Positions 38,847 through 47,531 of a stretch of 64,000 nucleotides of DNA are shown one piece after another. The notes beneath the pieces were generated by a model. The model ran no database searches and was not told the origin of the DNA. It worked only from the letters and a program-made list of their open reading frames with translations. The first letter of the stretch is position 1; each line of letters begins with the position of its first letter. The DNA is from [Leptolyngbya] sp. PCC 7376 (lineage in GTDB: Bacteria > Cyanobacteriota > Cyanobacteriia > Cyanobacteriales > MRBY01): NCBI RefSeq assembly GCF_000316605.1, contig NC_019683.1, positions 5,061,951 to 5,125,950 on the forward strand, read 5' to 3'. Both the position numbers and the translations under genes were made by a program.

Positions 38847-40217
38847 ATGGTGTCTACCGATTTGTCTAAAACATCGGTTGAATCGACTGCATCGCACAAT
38901 CGTATTCTCCTGGTGGATGATAATGCCACGAACTTAAAAGTATTGACTGAAGCAATTCGAGGTCAGGGTTGGACAACTTTGGTTGCGACAGATGGTGAAT
39001 CTGCATTAGAGCAAATTGAATATGCACAGCCAAATTTAATTCTTCTGGATGTGATGATGCCGGGAATTGATGGTTTTGAAACCTGTAAACGTCTTAAGTC
39101 TAATGATGTTACAGCGGATATTCCCATCATTTTTATGACGGCTCTTTCCGATACTGTGGATAAGGTCAAGGGTCTAGAGCTTGGTGCGGTTGATTATATT
39201 ACGAAGCCTTTTCAACAAGAGGAAGTCATTGCTAGGGCACGGTTGCATTTAAAGTTATCGCAGTTGAATCAAACTTTGGGTGAGCGTAATGCGGAACTAC
39301 AAAATTTGAATGACACGCTTGAACATCAAGTGGAAGTGCGTACGCAAGAGCTTTCTAATTCATTAAAAGAATTACAGTCGACTCAGTTGCAGCTGATTCA
39401 CAGTGAGAAGATGTCAACTCTCGGCCAGTTAGTGGCGGGTATTGGTCATGAAATCAATAATCCTGTCGGTTTTATCAGTGGGAATTTGGGTTGCATTGAG
39501 AATTATGTGGCAGATCTCTTGCAACTGCTGAATCTTTATCAGGCTGCGCTTCCTACGCCAAATAGTGAGATTTCTAAATTTATTGAAGAGATAGACCTGG
39601 ATTATCTCCTCGAAGATTTACCGAAATTAATTGCCTCGATGGATAAAGGGGTTGATCGTATTCATGAGATTAGTCAGTCTTTACGGATTTTGGCGCGGGG
39701 CGATCGCGGTGGAAAGATACCATTTCAAGTCCATGACAGTTTGGATAGTGCCATACTCCTACTGAAATATCGTCTCAAGGCTCATGAGCAACATCCTGAA
39801 GTGGAAGTGATTAAAGAATATGGAGAACTCCCTGAGATCCAGTGTTATCCAGGTCTATTGAATCAGGTCTTTACGAACTTACTGGCTAATGCGATTGATG
39901 CCTTTGAGGAGAGTGATCAAGGGCGAACCTATCAAGAAATTATGGCAGCGCCTAATCAGATTACAATTAGCACTCACTATTTATCTGATACTAAACGGGT
40001 CATCATCTCTCTACGTGATAATGGGCCAGGTATGGATATAGCAACTCAGCAACAAATTTTTGATCATTTATTTACGACGAAGCCTGTGGGTAAGGGCACT
40101 GGGCTAGGTTTGTCTATTAGCCGTCAAATCATTATGGAAAAACATGGGGGAGAGCTCCAATGTCTTTCGGAATTAGGGGTAGGTACAGAATTTACGATTG
40201 AGTTGCCCATGGCATAA
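38847..40217 (+). CDS. Response regulator-histidine kinase (REC-coiled coil-HATPase)
   Basis: Seen: 456 residues. The start codon directly follows the stop of the CHASE2 kinase. REC: LLVDDNATNLKVL, phospho-Asp in ILLDVMMPGIDGFE, YITKPF. A coiled coil (LNDTLEHQVEVRTQELS) precedes a HisKA-like GHEINNPVGFISGNL and an HATPase with LLANAIDAFEES, LRDNGPGM and GTGLGLSIS. Known: this layout lets an upstream kinase control a second kinase. With no space between the genes, the two are surely translated together and likely act in one relay. Confidence 0.92.
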   Translation: MVSTDLSKTSVESTASHNRILLVDDNATNLKVLTEAIRGQGWTTLVATDGESALEQIEYAQPNLILLDVMMPGIDGFETCKRLKSNDVTADIPIIFMTALSDTVDKVKGLELGAVDYITKPFQQEEVIARARLHLKLSQLNQTLGERNAELQNLNDTLEHQVEVRTQELSNSLKELQSTQLQLIHSEKMSTLGQLVAGIGHEINNPVGFISGNLGCIENYVADLLQLLNLYQAALPTPNSEISKFIEEIDLDYLLEDLPKLIASMDKGVDRIHEISQSLRILARGDRGGKIPFQVHDSLDSAILLLKYRLKAHEQHPEVEVIKEYGELPEIQCYPGLLNQVFTNLLANAIDAFEESDQGRTYQEIMAAPNQITISTHYLSDTKRVIISLRDNGPGMDIATQQQIFDHLFTTKPVGKGTGLGLSISRQIIMEKHGGELQCLSELGVGTEFTIELPMA

Positions 40218-40367
40218 CTCTCAATGATGCGGCTGATATTTGTTCATCGGCGAATGGGATGGGCGATCGCCAGTCAATTTTAAAGAAGAATGCTGCAAGA
40301 TATCTCTGTCATAGCCTCTTTAGAATTGACTGGATATTGTTTGGATTTGATGGATTTTGCCAAACTT

Positions 40368-41654
40368 CTATTCGGGTTTAAGATTATCTGCCTGGCGAAA
40401 ATAGCTTTCTGCTTGGGTCGTTTCGCCTAAGGCCTGCGCGAGACGTCCCGCCCGATCAAATATTTCAGCATTCTGGATACCTTGGGCGATCGCCTCCCCA
40501 ATGATCGCATCAGCTTCCTGCCAACGACCAGCTTCCGCTAGAGACCAGGCGAAGGTATTGAGTGTTTCCGCATTACGTCGATGTTTGACCTCTGCCTCCA
40601 TTAGGGCGATCGCCTCTAATCGATCCATGTCATCCCCACGTTCCAACAACAATTCTGCTAGCTCTCGACCGTGATCGAGGGGATTTGCTTTAACCTTGTC
40701 GCGCAAAATTATTTCTGCCTCTGCCCATTGAATACGAGCTGCTTCTTCCTGACCTTGTGCTCTTTTTACCTTTGCTAAAGCCAATAATGCCAACGGATCA
40801 CTCACCTGTTCATAAAATTTCTGGGCAGCTCGATAATTCTCCTGTTTGTATTCGAGTTCCCCTAAATTCAATAGGGCTTGAGGATAGTCCGGCACAATCG
40901 CGAGTGCTTCTTGGTAGAGGGATTCTGCCGATTGGTACTGGCCTTGATCCGCGTAGAGTTTTCCCAACAAAGTTCGAGCCAAAGCTGAGCCCCTTGCTTC
41001 TGATGGCTGTTCTACGGCGATCGCCTGTTCGAAGTCGAGCTGTGCCCCAGTCAAGTCCCCTTCTGCCTGCCTCGCCAAAGCTCTCAGCGTTAAACTGGCC
41101 ATCGAAGGAGAAAATGCAACTAATTTATCGGCCATTGTATTTGCCTCAATAATCTTTCCCGTTGCTAAGTGCGCGGTGACAATAATGGCGATCGCCTCCC
41201 CACCAGAAGCCTGTTCTGCAAGGCGAGTTGCTTCCGCAAAATCATGTCGAGCTTCGGCCACTTTCGCCAACGCCACCAAAGCCCCATTATTACTAAACGG
41301 TAAATTTTCTAAAGACTGCTGAGCGGACATTTCAGCCATTTGATACCAGCGATCTTCACCCGTTATCCGAGCTAACTTTAAATAAGCCCCAGCTAAACTG
41401 GCGAGATCTAAACCATCCTGTGGATTTCGTCGGATGCGAGCATGGAGTGTGGCGATTTCTGCGGTTAAACTTTCTTGGGTTCGTTCCGATGGTGAAAACT
41501 GATAGGGATAAGCTTGGGCTGCTGGTGTGAGTTTTGTTCTAAGAATCGGAGCAGTTACCCAAATCGCTGGGAGTAAGCCCAATAGTGCGAATCCGAGCAG
41601 CGTATTTCTAGTGACAGATTTATTTTTGAAAATGGACAAAGACGAGATAGACAT
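40368..41654 (-). CDS. TPR protein, membrane-anchored
   Basis: Seen: 428 residues from ATG 41654. One N-terminal hydrophobic segment (LLGFALLGLLPAIWV) is followed by tetratricopeptide repeats, for example ARTLLGKLYADQGQYQSAESLYQEAL and ALLNLGELEYKQENYRAAQKFYE. No catalytic motif. Context: it lies downstream of the DUF4331 gene on the same strand after 94 nt, probably co-transcribed. Inference: an extracytoplasmic scaffold for the DUF4331 protein. Confidence 0.85.
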   Translation of the reverse strand: MSISSLSIFKNKSVTRNTLLGFALLGLLPAIWVTAPILRTKLTPAAQAYPYQFSPSERTQESLTAEIATLHARIRRNPQDGLDLASLAGAYLKLARITGEDRWYQMAEMSAQQSLENLPFSNNGALVALAKVAEARHDFAEATRLAEQASGGEAIAIIVTAHLATGKIIEANTMADKLVAFSPSMASLTLRALARQAEGDLTGAQLDFEQAIAVEQPSEARGSALARTLLGKLYADQGQYQSAESLYQEALAIVPDYPQALLNLGELEYKQENYRAAQKFYEQVSDPLALLALAKVKRAQGQEEAARIQWAEAEIILRDKVKANPLDHGRELAELLLERGDDMDRLEAIALMEAEVKHRRNAETLNTFAWSLAEAGRWQEADAIIGEAIAQGIQNAEIFDRAGRLAQALGETTQAESYFRQADNLKPE

Positions 41655-41748
41655 TGCAACTTTATCTCTCATAATTAAACGACTTTAAGCATTGGTTCCC
41701 ACCCCCCAGAATTTTTGGATTGGGAGATGGGAGTAAGGATTTAACGGT

Positions 41749-43011
41749 TTAATTTGCTGGCGCTAGATAGGGGAAATTCTGATCTAAGGGCTGATGTCCT
41801 TGCCCTGGATTGCCAGGTGTACCTTCGTAGGACACGTTGTCGGTCGTAATCTTGCCATCAGTCAATACCGAGAGCGTAATATCAACGACGTCATCTTTTA
41901 GTAAACGTCCTCGCACGGGGCTACCTTTTGCATTGAGATCGTTGGCATAGCCGCTTTCCCCAGTGGTATCAATGCGCATTACATCGGGAAGGAAGGCACC
42001 AATGAGTGAATCAGCTCGCTCACTGCTATTACCGAGAGAGAGTAGAACTTGTTTTACTTCTCCGACGATAGGTGCAACTGCATTTGCTTGTTTTTCTTTG
42101 CCTGCTAGGGCTGCGGCTTCAAAGGCGGGAGTGACTTCGTTGAGAGCTTGGAGAAACTCTTGGGTGAAGACTAAGCCTTCATTGACTGCCGGACGTGCCA
42201 AGCGTTCTACCTGTTTGAACTTGCCGCGGCGATTTTTGAAAGAGATCGTTTGCCAAACATCGAAGGTGGTGGCTTTGCTGTCTGCACCTTGTAAAAAGTC
42301 GATGGGCAATTGGACGGCGATCGCATTGACGTTGTACCCTGTCGCAAAATCAACAGCTTGCGAAGGATCACGGAAGCCTACTGCTGGTCCAATACCTAAA
42401 GCACCTGCTCGCACTCGGAAGAATTGTTCTACATCAAAGAAGAAGGGATCCTCCCGTAACCCCGCAAAGACTTTGAGATTGTCATTGCCGAGGGAAACAG
42501 AATTCACTGTGGGATCTTGGTTTAGAGGAGTGGTGAAACCTGTCGCTCTTTGTTTACGACCATCGGCGTGGATTGCTGTAACCGTAAACGCTTGGCGTTG
42601 ATTTGCATCTGGGGCATCAAATTTAAAGCGCAACGTCACATCAGCCTTACCAGCAACTGGCGCATCTTTATCTGTGACCGCGTCAATCATAAATTCATAA
42701 CGAGCCTTCGTACTGAAATAGTACTGTTGTCGCGCTAATGAACGGGGATTGGTATTCATGATCAACACCAAATTGTCGGCTGATGCCTTTGGATTTTGAT
42801 CTGACTCTCGGAAAACATACAGATCGGTCAGGTTGAGATTACGACCTTTAATATCTGTTTCACCATCATCATGGTCTGAGGCTTGGACATGAAGTGCACT
42901 AGTGCCTGCAATGACTGCAATGCCTAGCAAACTGGCTGTAACTCCGACCACTTTTTTGAGATTGATTTTCTTGGTGCTGATTTGCTTGAGAGAAGAAAGA
43001 GATAGTTTCAT
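41749..43011 (-). CDS. DUF4331 family secreted protein
   Basis: Seen: 420 residues from ATG 43011, preceded by AAGGA. An N-terminal hydrophobic segment (VVGVTASLLGIAVIAGTSAL) is consistent with export. The mature part starts ASDHDDGE and has GRNLNLTDLYVFRESD and MNTNPRSL, the DUF4331 signature. It ends GNPGQGHQPLDQNFPYLAPAN. Known: DUF4331 proteins are of unknown function and occur with ECF sigma/ChrR-type genes, as here. A 23-codon upstream extension overlaps a tandem repeat and is unlikely to be translated. Confidence 0.88.
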   Translation of the reverse strand: MKLSLSSLKQISTKKINLKKVVGVTASLLGIAVIAGTSALHVQASDHDDGETDIKGRNLNLTDLYVFRESDQNPKASADNLVLIMNTNPRSLARQQYYFSTKARYEFMIDAVTDKDAPVAGKADVTLRFKFDAPDANQRQAFTVTAIHADGRKQRATGFTTPLNQDPTVNSVSLGNDNLKVFAGLREDPFFFDVEQFFRVRAGALGIGPAVGFRDPSQAVDFATGYNVNAIAVQLPIDFLQGADSKATTFDVWQTISFKNRRGKFKQVERLARPAVNEGLVFTQEFLQALNEVTPAFEAAALAGKEKQANAVAPIVGEVKQVLLSLGNSSERADSLIGAFLPDVMRIDTTGESGYANDLNAKGSPVRGRLLKDDVVDITLSVLTDGKITTDNVSYEGTPGNPGQGHQPLDQNFPYLAPAN

Positions 43012-43030
43012 TGGATTCCTTATTCTTGGA

Positions 43031-43066
43031 TAAGAAAGAAATAGAGTAAATAAGAAAGAAATAGAG
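43031..43066 (-). repeat. Tandem direct repeat in the DUF4331 leader
   Basis: The 16-mer TAAGAAAGAAATAGAG occurs at 43031-43046 and again at 43051-43066 (20-bp period), 20-55 nt upstream of the DUF4331 start. Equal spacing of two turns of the helix suggests either a regulator site pair or a recent slip duplication. Confidence 0.7.
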
Positions 43067-43391
43067 CGCATGTTGTGCAATCAGAAATTGCACATTTTCT
43101 TGAATGAACTGAATGATTCTTGAATGAAATTTTTTTGCGCAAAGAGTGACGAAAATACTCTGACCGGTAGAGTAATAGCATCAAGGAGATTAGGAAGCTA
43201 TGAGAGTGAGCTGATCCAAATGCGTAGCATTGCTGCAGTGTTTGCTAGCGCATTTTTGTCCTAGGGCTGATACCTTTAGACTTATTCCTTTGAGCGATGA
43301 TTTTTCGTCATCTGTAGAGGTATACGCTCCTAATTTAGGATTGGATCTGTCCGTTTCAATTTTTTTCTAAAAAACAGCTTGAATCGCTGCT

Positions 43392-43988
43392 ATGGCTAAT
43401 TCAAAAAACCTTACGCCACAATGCTTTGAAGATATTGACTTAATGCAAAAAATTGCTCAGCAAGAGCAGGCTGCCTTGGGTCAACTTTATGATCGCTATG
43501 CTCGGATCATGTATTCGTTAGCTTATAAAATGCTGGGCACTGCGGAAGAGGCGGAAGAAGTTGTGCTCGATGTTTTCTCTCAGGTGTGGCGCACGGCTGA
43601 TCGCTATGATGCCCAACGTGGTCGCACGGATTCTTGGCTATTTCTATTAACTCGTAGTCGTGCTCTTGATCGATTGCGGCGACGAAAACGAAACTCGAAT
43701 GTGGTGGAAGCGGCAATTAGTGAGGCGAAAGTACCTGTTACACGAGCTGGGCGATCGCCTGAGGAAATGTTGCTGATTAAAGATCGTCGTCAGCAAGTGA
43801 AGATTGCTTTGGCACAGATTCCACCAGAACAGCAACAAATTATTGAATTAGCTTACTATCAAGGACTAAGCCAGTCGCAAATTGCGAAGCAAACGGGTAT
43901 TTCTCTTGGAACGGTGAAAACACGTGTTCGTTTGGGGCTTAGCAAATTAAAAGTGCTGCTTCAAGATATGGAGTTGGATGCAAAATAG
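43392..43988 (+). CDS. ECF-type RNA polymerase sigma factor
   Basis: Seen: 198 residues. Sigma region 2 is LGQLYDRYARIMYSLAYKMLGTAEEAEEVVLDVFSQVW and region 4 is IPPEQQQIIELAYYQGLSQSQIAKQTGISLGTVKTRVRLGLSKL; there is no region 1 or 3. Known: ECF sigma factors are held by anti-sigma factors encoded next to them; here that is the cupin protein that follows after 157 nt. Divergent from DUF4331/TPR, the likely targets (inference). Confidence 0.95.
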   Translation: MANSKNLTPQCFEDIDLMQKIAQQEQAALGQLYDRYARIMYSLAYKMLGTAEEAEEVVLDVFSQVWRTADRYDAQRGRTDSWLFLLTRSRALDRLRRRKRNSNVVEAAISEAKVPVTRAGRSPEEMLLIKDRRQQVKIALAQIPPEQQQIIELAYYQGLSQSQIAKQTGISLGTVKTRVRLGLSKLKVLLQDMELDAK

Positions 43989-44145
43989 AAGGCTGGATAT
44001 TTTAATCCGCGTATCTTGTGATGTTGAAAAATTGCAATTCAAAATTTGTTATTAATAGAGATCCAACTGAAGAAAATAAACGTATACCTTATACGGGTCT
44101 AAGTTATTTGATTTTAGATAAAACAAACCGCCATCGAGCCAGATA

Positions 44146-44766
44146 ATGTCGTCAAATCCTATTTTTCCCGATAAAAATCAAGATGCTGAGGAATTGGCTG
44201 CTTTGTACGCACTCGATGTTTTGGAGATCGAGGAGCGCGATCAAGTGCGGCAGGCGATCGCCGATTCTGATGACTTTGCTCAGACGGTGAGTGATCTATC
44301 GGACGCCGCGGCGGCGATCGCATATGATCTGCCCTCCATCCCCATGTCAGATACTCTTAAAGGCAGACTATTCCAGCGGATTGCCCAAGATACGGTTAAT
44401 GCTGACTCTGAACTTTATCGGCTACTTCGACTGTCGATTGATGAGCTGAAAAAAAAGAGCGAAACGGTGACTTGGAAACCAATGTCGGGGAATACAGCAG
44501 ACGCTTACACCGCAACTCTAGAAACGGATGAAGTCCATCAAAAAGTTGCGTTGTTCGTGAAGGCAAATCATGGTGGTCATTTCCCTATGCATATTCACGA
44601 TAGCGGCGAAACGTTGCTGATGTTAACAGGTGATCTCATCATTGATGGTCTCACCTATACAGCGGGCGATCGCATTGACTCAACAGAGAAATCTATCCAC
44701 CAACCAGAAACGCTAAATGGTTGTCTGGTACTTTGTATTTCTTCTCTCAATGATGCACTCATCTAG
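44146..44766 (+). CDS. ChrR-like cupin anti-sigma factor
   Basis: Seen: 206 residues. The N-terminal half resembles an anti-sigma helical domain (EELAALYALDVLEIEERDQVRQAIADSDDF). The C-terminal half is a cupin with the metal-binding pattern HFPMHIHDSGETLL (H-x3-H-x-H-x3-E) and a later His in KSIHQPETL. Known: ChrR of Rhodobacter holds RpoE until singlet oxygen releases it. The N-terminal Cys pair of zinc anti-sigma domains is not evident. Inference: controls the adjacent ECF sigma factor. Confidence 0.87.
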   Translation: MSSNPIFPDKNQDAEELAALYALDVLEIEERDQVRQAIADSDDFAQTVSDLSDAAAAIAYDLPSIPMSDTLKGRLFQRIAQDTVNADSELYRLLRLSIDELKKKSETVTWKPMSGNTADAYTATLETDEVHQKVALFVKANHGGHFPMHIHDSGETLLMLTGDLIIDGLTYTAGDRIDSTEKSIHQPETLNGCLVLCISSLNDALI

Positions 44767-44811
44767 CGTAGTGCTAAAGCGTCGCCCCTATCTTTTACTC
44801 TGTTTCATCCT

Positions 44812-45366
44812 TTAGAAGCGAATGTTGGAATCGCGCACGATCTTAAATTCGATCTCTTGAAGAACCGCTGGATCAACTTTTGTGTCGGGGTTTGGAAAGA
44901 CGAGAGTTCCTTCTTCACCGACTTTAGCCGTCGCTAATTTTAGTTTGACATTCGCATCGACAAGCTTAAAGTTTTTGACATTGGCAATAGACTCGATGGT
45001 GCGGTTAATTAAGCCAGTCCCTTCTTCGGGAGTGAGAGCCTTGAGCGATGTTTCGCCTGTTTGGGATTGCAGACGTTTGTTGGTCGCTTCGAGCTGACTA
45101 TTTTGACGTTTGAGAGTCGAGAAATTTTTCTGCAGATCCGACAATTCGAGTTTGAGAGAATTGAGTTCTTTTTCGGTGGTACTGGCACTTGTTGAACGTT
45201 GACGCAGAATTTTTACCTCTTGTTCGAGGTTGGCGATCGCCTCACTGAGCTTACGATTTTCCTCTGATAGCCCCTCAATAATCTGCTCAGAATCTTTAGA
45301 ACGTACTGTTCTTTGGGGTTGGAGATTGCGAGGTTGGAAGCTACGGGATACAAATTCTTCAGGCAT
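44812..45366 (-). CDS. Coiled-coil protein, last gene of the DUF2589 cluster
   Basis: Seen: 184 residues. A 40-residue Arg/Gln-rich head precedes a long coiled coil (LSEENRKLSEAIANLEQEVKILRQ to about residue 105). The C-terminal domain of about 75 residues (LINRTIESIANVKNFKLVDANVKLKL, ending IEFKIVRDSNIRF) has no family I know. No signal peptide. A GGAG ribosome site precedes ATG 45366. It follows the next gene after 53 nt. Inference: a structural or adaptor protein in the cluster. Confidence 0.75.
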   Translation of the reverse strand: MPEEFVSRSFQPRNLQPQRTVRSKDSEQIIEGLSEENRKLSEAIANLEQEVKILRQRSTSASTTEKELNSLKLELSDLQKNFSTLKRQNSQLEATNKRLQSQTGETSLKALTPEEGTGLINRTIESIANVKNFKLVDANVKLKLATAKVGEEGTLVFPNPDTKVDPAVLQEIEFKIVRDSNIRF

Positions 45367-45419
45367 GGTTTTAAACTCCGGTTAGAAAAAAATTGAGATC
45401 GAAAATAACGGCTAAAAAT

Positions 45420-45929
45420 TTAGCGCTCGGGAATATCGATGGGGCGATCGTCTAGTTGCAAACTGCGCAATGTTGTTTTGTTGGTCGGATCCTTCACATC
45501 TACAAGCCAACGATTTTTGGCAGCGACATAGGACACATCCACATCCAAGTCCCCAAAAATATCCTTTAAACGCGAGACATCAGCTTTGGCCAGAACTTCT
45601 TCTTTTACCTCACTAGGTTTGCGGGCGGGTGGACGAACCTCTTCATCGGGAATGGTCAGAAAACGAGCGCGAATACTCGATAAAGCACCAGCATTCAGAC
45701 TGCCAAGTTTGTCGAGGTCACCGCTAATCGGCTGGATATTCACCACACCGTCATCATCCTCATCGATCATCATTTTTAGATCGACTTCGATTTCACTGAC
45801 CGCTAACCCTGTCTGCAAATTGTTCAAACCTGCCGATTGTTCTAGAGCGGCAGCGTTAATTTGGTTTTGGGCTTGCAAAACAGATTGACCAAATTCGCTC
45901 AGTAGTGAATCAATATTCATCTTAGCCAT
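45420..45929 (-). CDS. Unknown soluble protein of the DUF2589 cluster
   Basis: Seen: 169 residues from ATG 45929, with AGGAG upstream. The start lies inside the end of the preceding gene (8-nt overlap), a sign of translational coupling. It opens with a helical, Ala/Gln-rich part (SLLSEFGQSVLQAQNQINAAALEQ) much like the DUF2589 proteins upstream, then SEIEVDLKMMIDEDDDG and a C-terminal part with DVSYVAAKNRWLVDVKDP. No known motif. Perhaps a distant relative of the two neighbours. Confidence 0.75.
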   Translation of the reverse strand: MAKMNIDSLLSEFGQSVLQAQNQINAAALEQSAGLNNLQTGLAVSEIEVDLKMMIDEDDDGVVNIQPISGDLDKLGSLNAGALSSIRARFLTIPDEEVRPPARKPSEVKEEVLAKADVSRLKDIFGDLDVDVSYVAAKNRWLVDVKDPTNKTTLRSLQLDDRPIDIPER

Positions 45930-46479
45930 TGGTTTCTTCTCCTGCCTCAGCGGTTGTTGTACTTTCAGTTTGATTAATGACATCAAGAGCCACATTTAGG
46001 CGAGAAGGAGGTGGCACAGGGGTCAATTTCACTTTCATTTTGGTGGAAATTTCGACGTTGCGATTTAGCTTGCGTTGGGTCTGTAATGCTTTCGTTGCGG
46101 CATAAAGTAAGGGTTTGGATTTGACGGTGCCAGAGGTGTCAACTTCCTCAACGACTTTGAGATCCATTGCCACTTCCACTGTCGCTTCGGAAAATGCGAA
46201 AAAGGTGGGTAATACACCCAGTTCTAACAGACTCACTTCGACAGGGGGGGATTGTTCGTAACTAACGTCGCCAGATTCGCTAACGGTTTGCTGAATGCGA
46301 GGGACAACGGCGACCCTTGTTTCGGCTAATTCTTGGAGTACCTGTGCGGAAGATAAATCAAGGCGAGCTTGACCTTCGGCGACGGATTCGGCAAGTTGGG
46401 TAATGAGATCTCCGAGGGCGGCACCTGCTAATTCTTGCCCGGAGTTATTGATATTGCGGGGGGTGAGATTAAAGGCCAT
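45922..46479 (-). CDS. DUF2589-like protein, paralogue 1
   Basis: Seen: 185 residues from ATG 46479, preceded by GGAGG at 11 nt. Helical N-terminus GQELAGAALGDLITQLAESVAEGQARLD, then VSLLELGVLPTFFAFSEATVEVAMDLK, then KVKLTPVPPPSRLNVALDVI. The same blocks occur in the same order in the gene at 46671. Known: I recall this pattern as Pfam DUF2589, of unknown function. No signal peptide, so cytosolic. Confidence 0.8.
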   Translation of the reverse strand: MAFNLTPRNINNSGQELAGAALGDLITQLAESVAEGQARLDLSSAQVLQELAETRVAVVPRIQQTVSESGDVSYEQSPPVEVSLLELGVLPTFFAFSEATVEVAMDLKVVEEVDTSGTVKSKPLLYAATKALQTQRKLNRNVEISTKMKVKLTPVPPPSRLNVALDVINQTESTTTAEAGEETNG

Positions 46480-46670
46480 GGGAGCTGGCAACCTCCATTA
46501 AATTCCGTGGGATAGGGATGGTTTGGCATAATCGGTCGGGAACTCAGCACTCCCTTGGGCGAAAAGCTATTCGTAGTCGATCTATTTGGATCTATACGTG
46601 CCATGGCGATCGCCCGAAGTACTGACTGTCCTAACCTTAAAAATCAGAAGCGAATAGACTTAAATCAGAC

Positions 46671-47192
46671 CTATTCTCCGTCCGCTGGGCGATTATCCAC
46701 AATGATCAGTTGTGGTTCCAGACGCGTTGGCGGGGGAACGGGAACAAGCTTGGTTACCATACGGCTTGTGCCGTTTACTTCCTTACCGAATTTACGGTTG
46801 TGGGATACCTCAGCTTTGATCGACGCGCTCCACATTGCGAAGCCTGCCTTTGCCTCAGCCGTTACTTTGACATTCGTTTCGCGGCTAGTTGTCGTCTTGA
46901 TGTCCATCTTGACTTCGATTGTTGCCTCAGAAAACTGATAGAACGTTGGCATTAAACCAACTTGCAACAAAGAGACGTCAACCGGATCGGCTTGGGTGTA
47001 GCTCACCGTGCCATCTGCGGCGATCACTTGCGTGACACCGAGCACGATCGGAATTTCCGTCTCCGCCAAAATCGTTGCCGTTCTGACAGAATTGCTATCC
47101 AAAGCTGCCTGAGCATTCGCGATACCCATCGCGAGCTTGGCAACCATATCCGGCAAAGGTACATCTAGTAGTTCTTGTCCAACACTTGCCAT
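46671..47192 (-). CDS. DUF2589-like protein, paralogue 2
   Basis: Seen: 173 residues; GAGGAAC precedes ATG 47192. GQELLDVPLPDMVAKLAMGIANAQAALD, VSLLQVGLMPTFYQFSEATIEVKMDIK and MVTKLVPVPPPTRLEPQLIIVD match paralogue 1 block by block. The middle carries a basic, beta-rich stretch (WSASIKAEVSHNRKFGKEVNG). The 191-bp gap to paralogue 1 could hold a second promoter. Function unknown. Confidence 0.8.
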   Translation of the reverse strand: MASVGQELLDVPLPDMVAKLAMGIANAQAALDSNSVRTATILAETEIPIVLGVTQVIAADGTVSYTQADPVDVSLLQVGLMPTFYQFSEATIEVKMDIKTTTSRETNVKVTAEAKAGFAMWSASIKAEVSHNRKFGKEVNGTSRMVTKLVPVPPPTRLEPQLIIVDNRPADGE

Positions 47193-47231
47193 AATGAGTT
47201 CCTCAATATTTCATGGTCATCGTTGGTAGAT

Positions 47232-47531
47232 TCACGCCTGAGAATTGCCATAGAGCCGTTGGAAGGCTAGAAATTTCTCTGGTTCCAGAAAAACACTGCC
47301 CACAAAAGTAATACCTGGCTCTTGCTTCAATCCCATCCCCAACTCGTACGGCAACTGCGCCACAATCCAAGTTGTACTTTGGATCGTCACTCTGCCACCA
47401 CAGCGATTGACTAAGCCAAGGGCATAGGTAATAGGACGGGAAGATTTGATGAGAAAGAGATGTTGTTGATCGGAATCTGGTAGAGCAAGGTTAACTTCTG
47501 CACCAAAGCTACGCGCAATGTCATTTGTCAT
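47232..47531 (-). CDS. Small unknown protein, first gene of the DUF2589 cluster
   Basis: Seen: 99 residues from ATG 47531, with QQHLFLIKSSRPITYALGLVNRCGGRVTIQSTTWIVAQLPYELG and a C-terminal FLEPEKFLAFQRLYGNSQA. No membrane span, signal peptide or known motif. The DUF2589 gene starts 39 nt downstream. It looks like a compact alpha/beta protein; the function is unknown. Confidence 0.7.
   Translation of the reverse strand: MTNDIARSFGAEVNLALPDSDQQHLFLIKSSRPITYALGLVNRCGGRVTIQSTTWIVAQLPYELGMGLKQEPGITFVGSVFLEPEKFLAFQRLYGNSQA

Noticed and set aside
41963..42601. 212-codon plus-strand frame
   Set aside because: Antisense to DUF4331; no start signal or motif, and Ser/Arg/Thr-rich composition typical of shadows.
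43200..43240. TGATCC as a Rhodobacter RpoE-type -35 box
   Set aside because: No matching -10 element at the right distance; a single hexamer is not enough.
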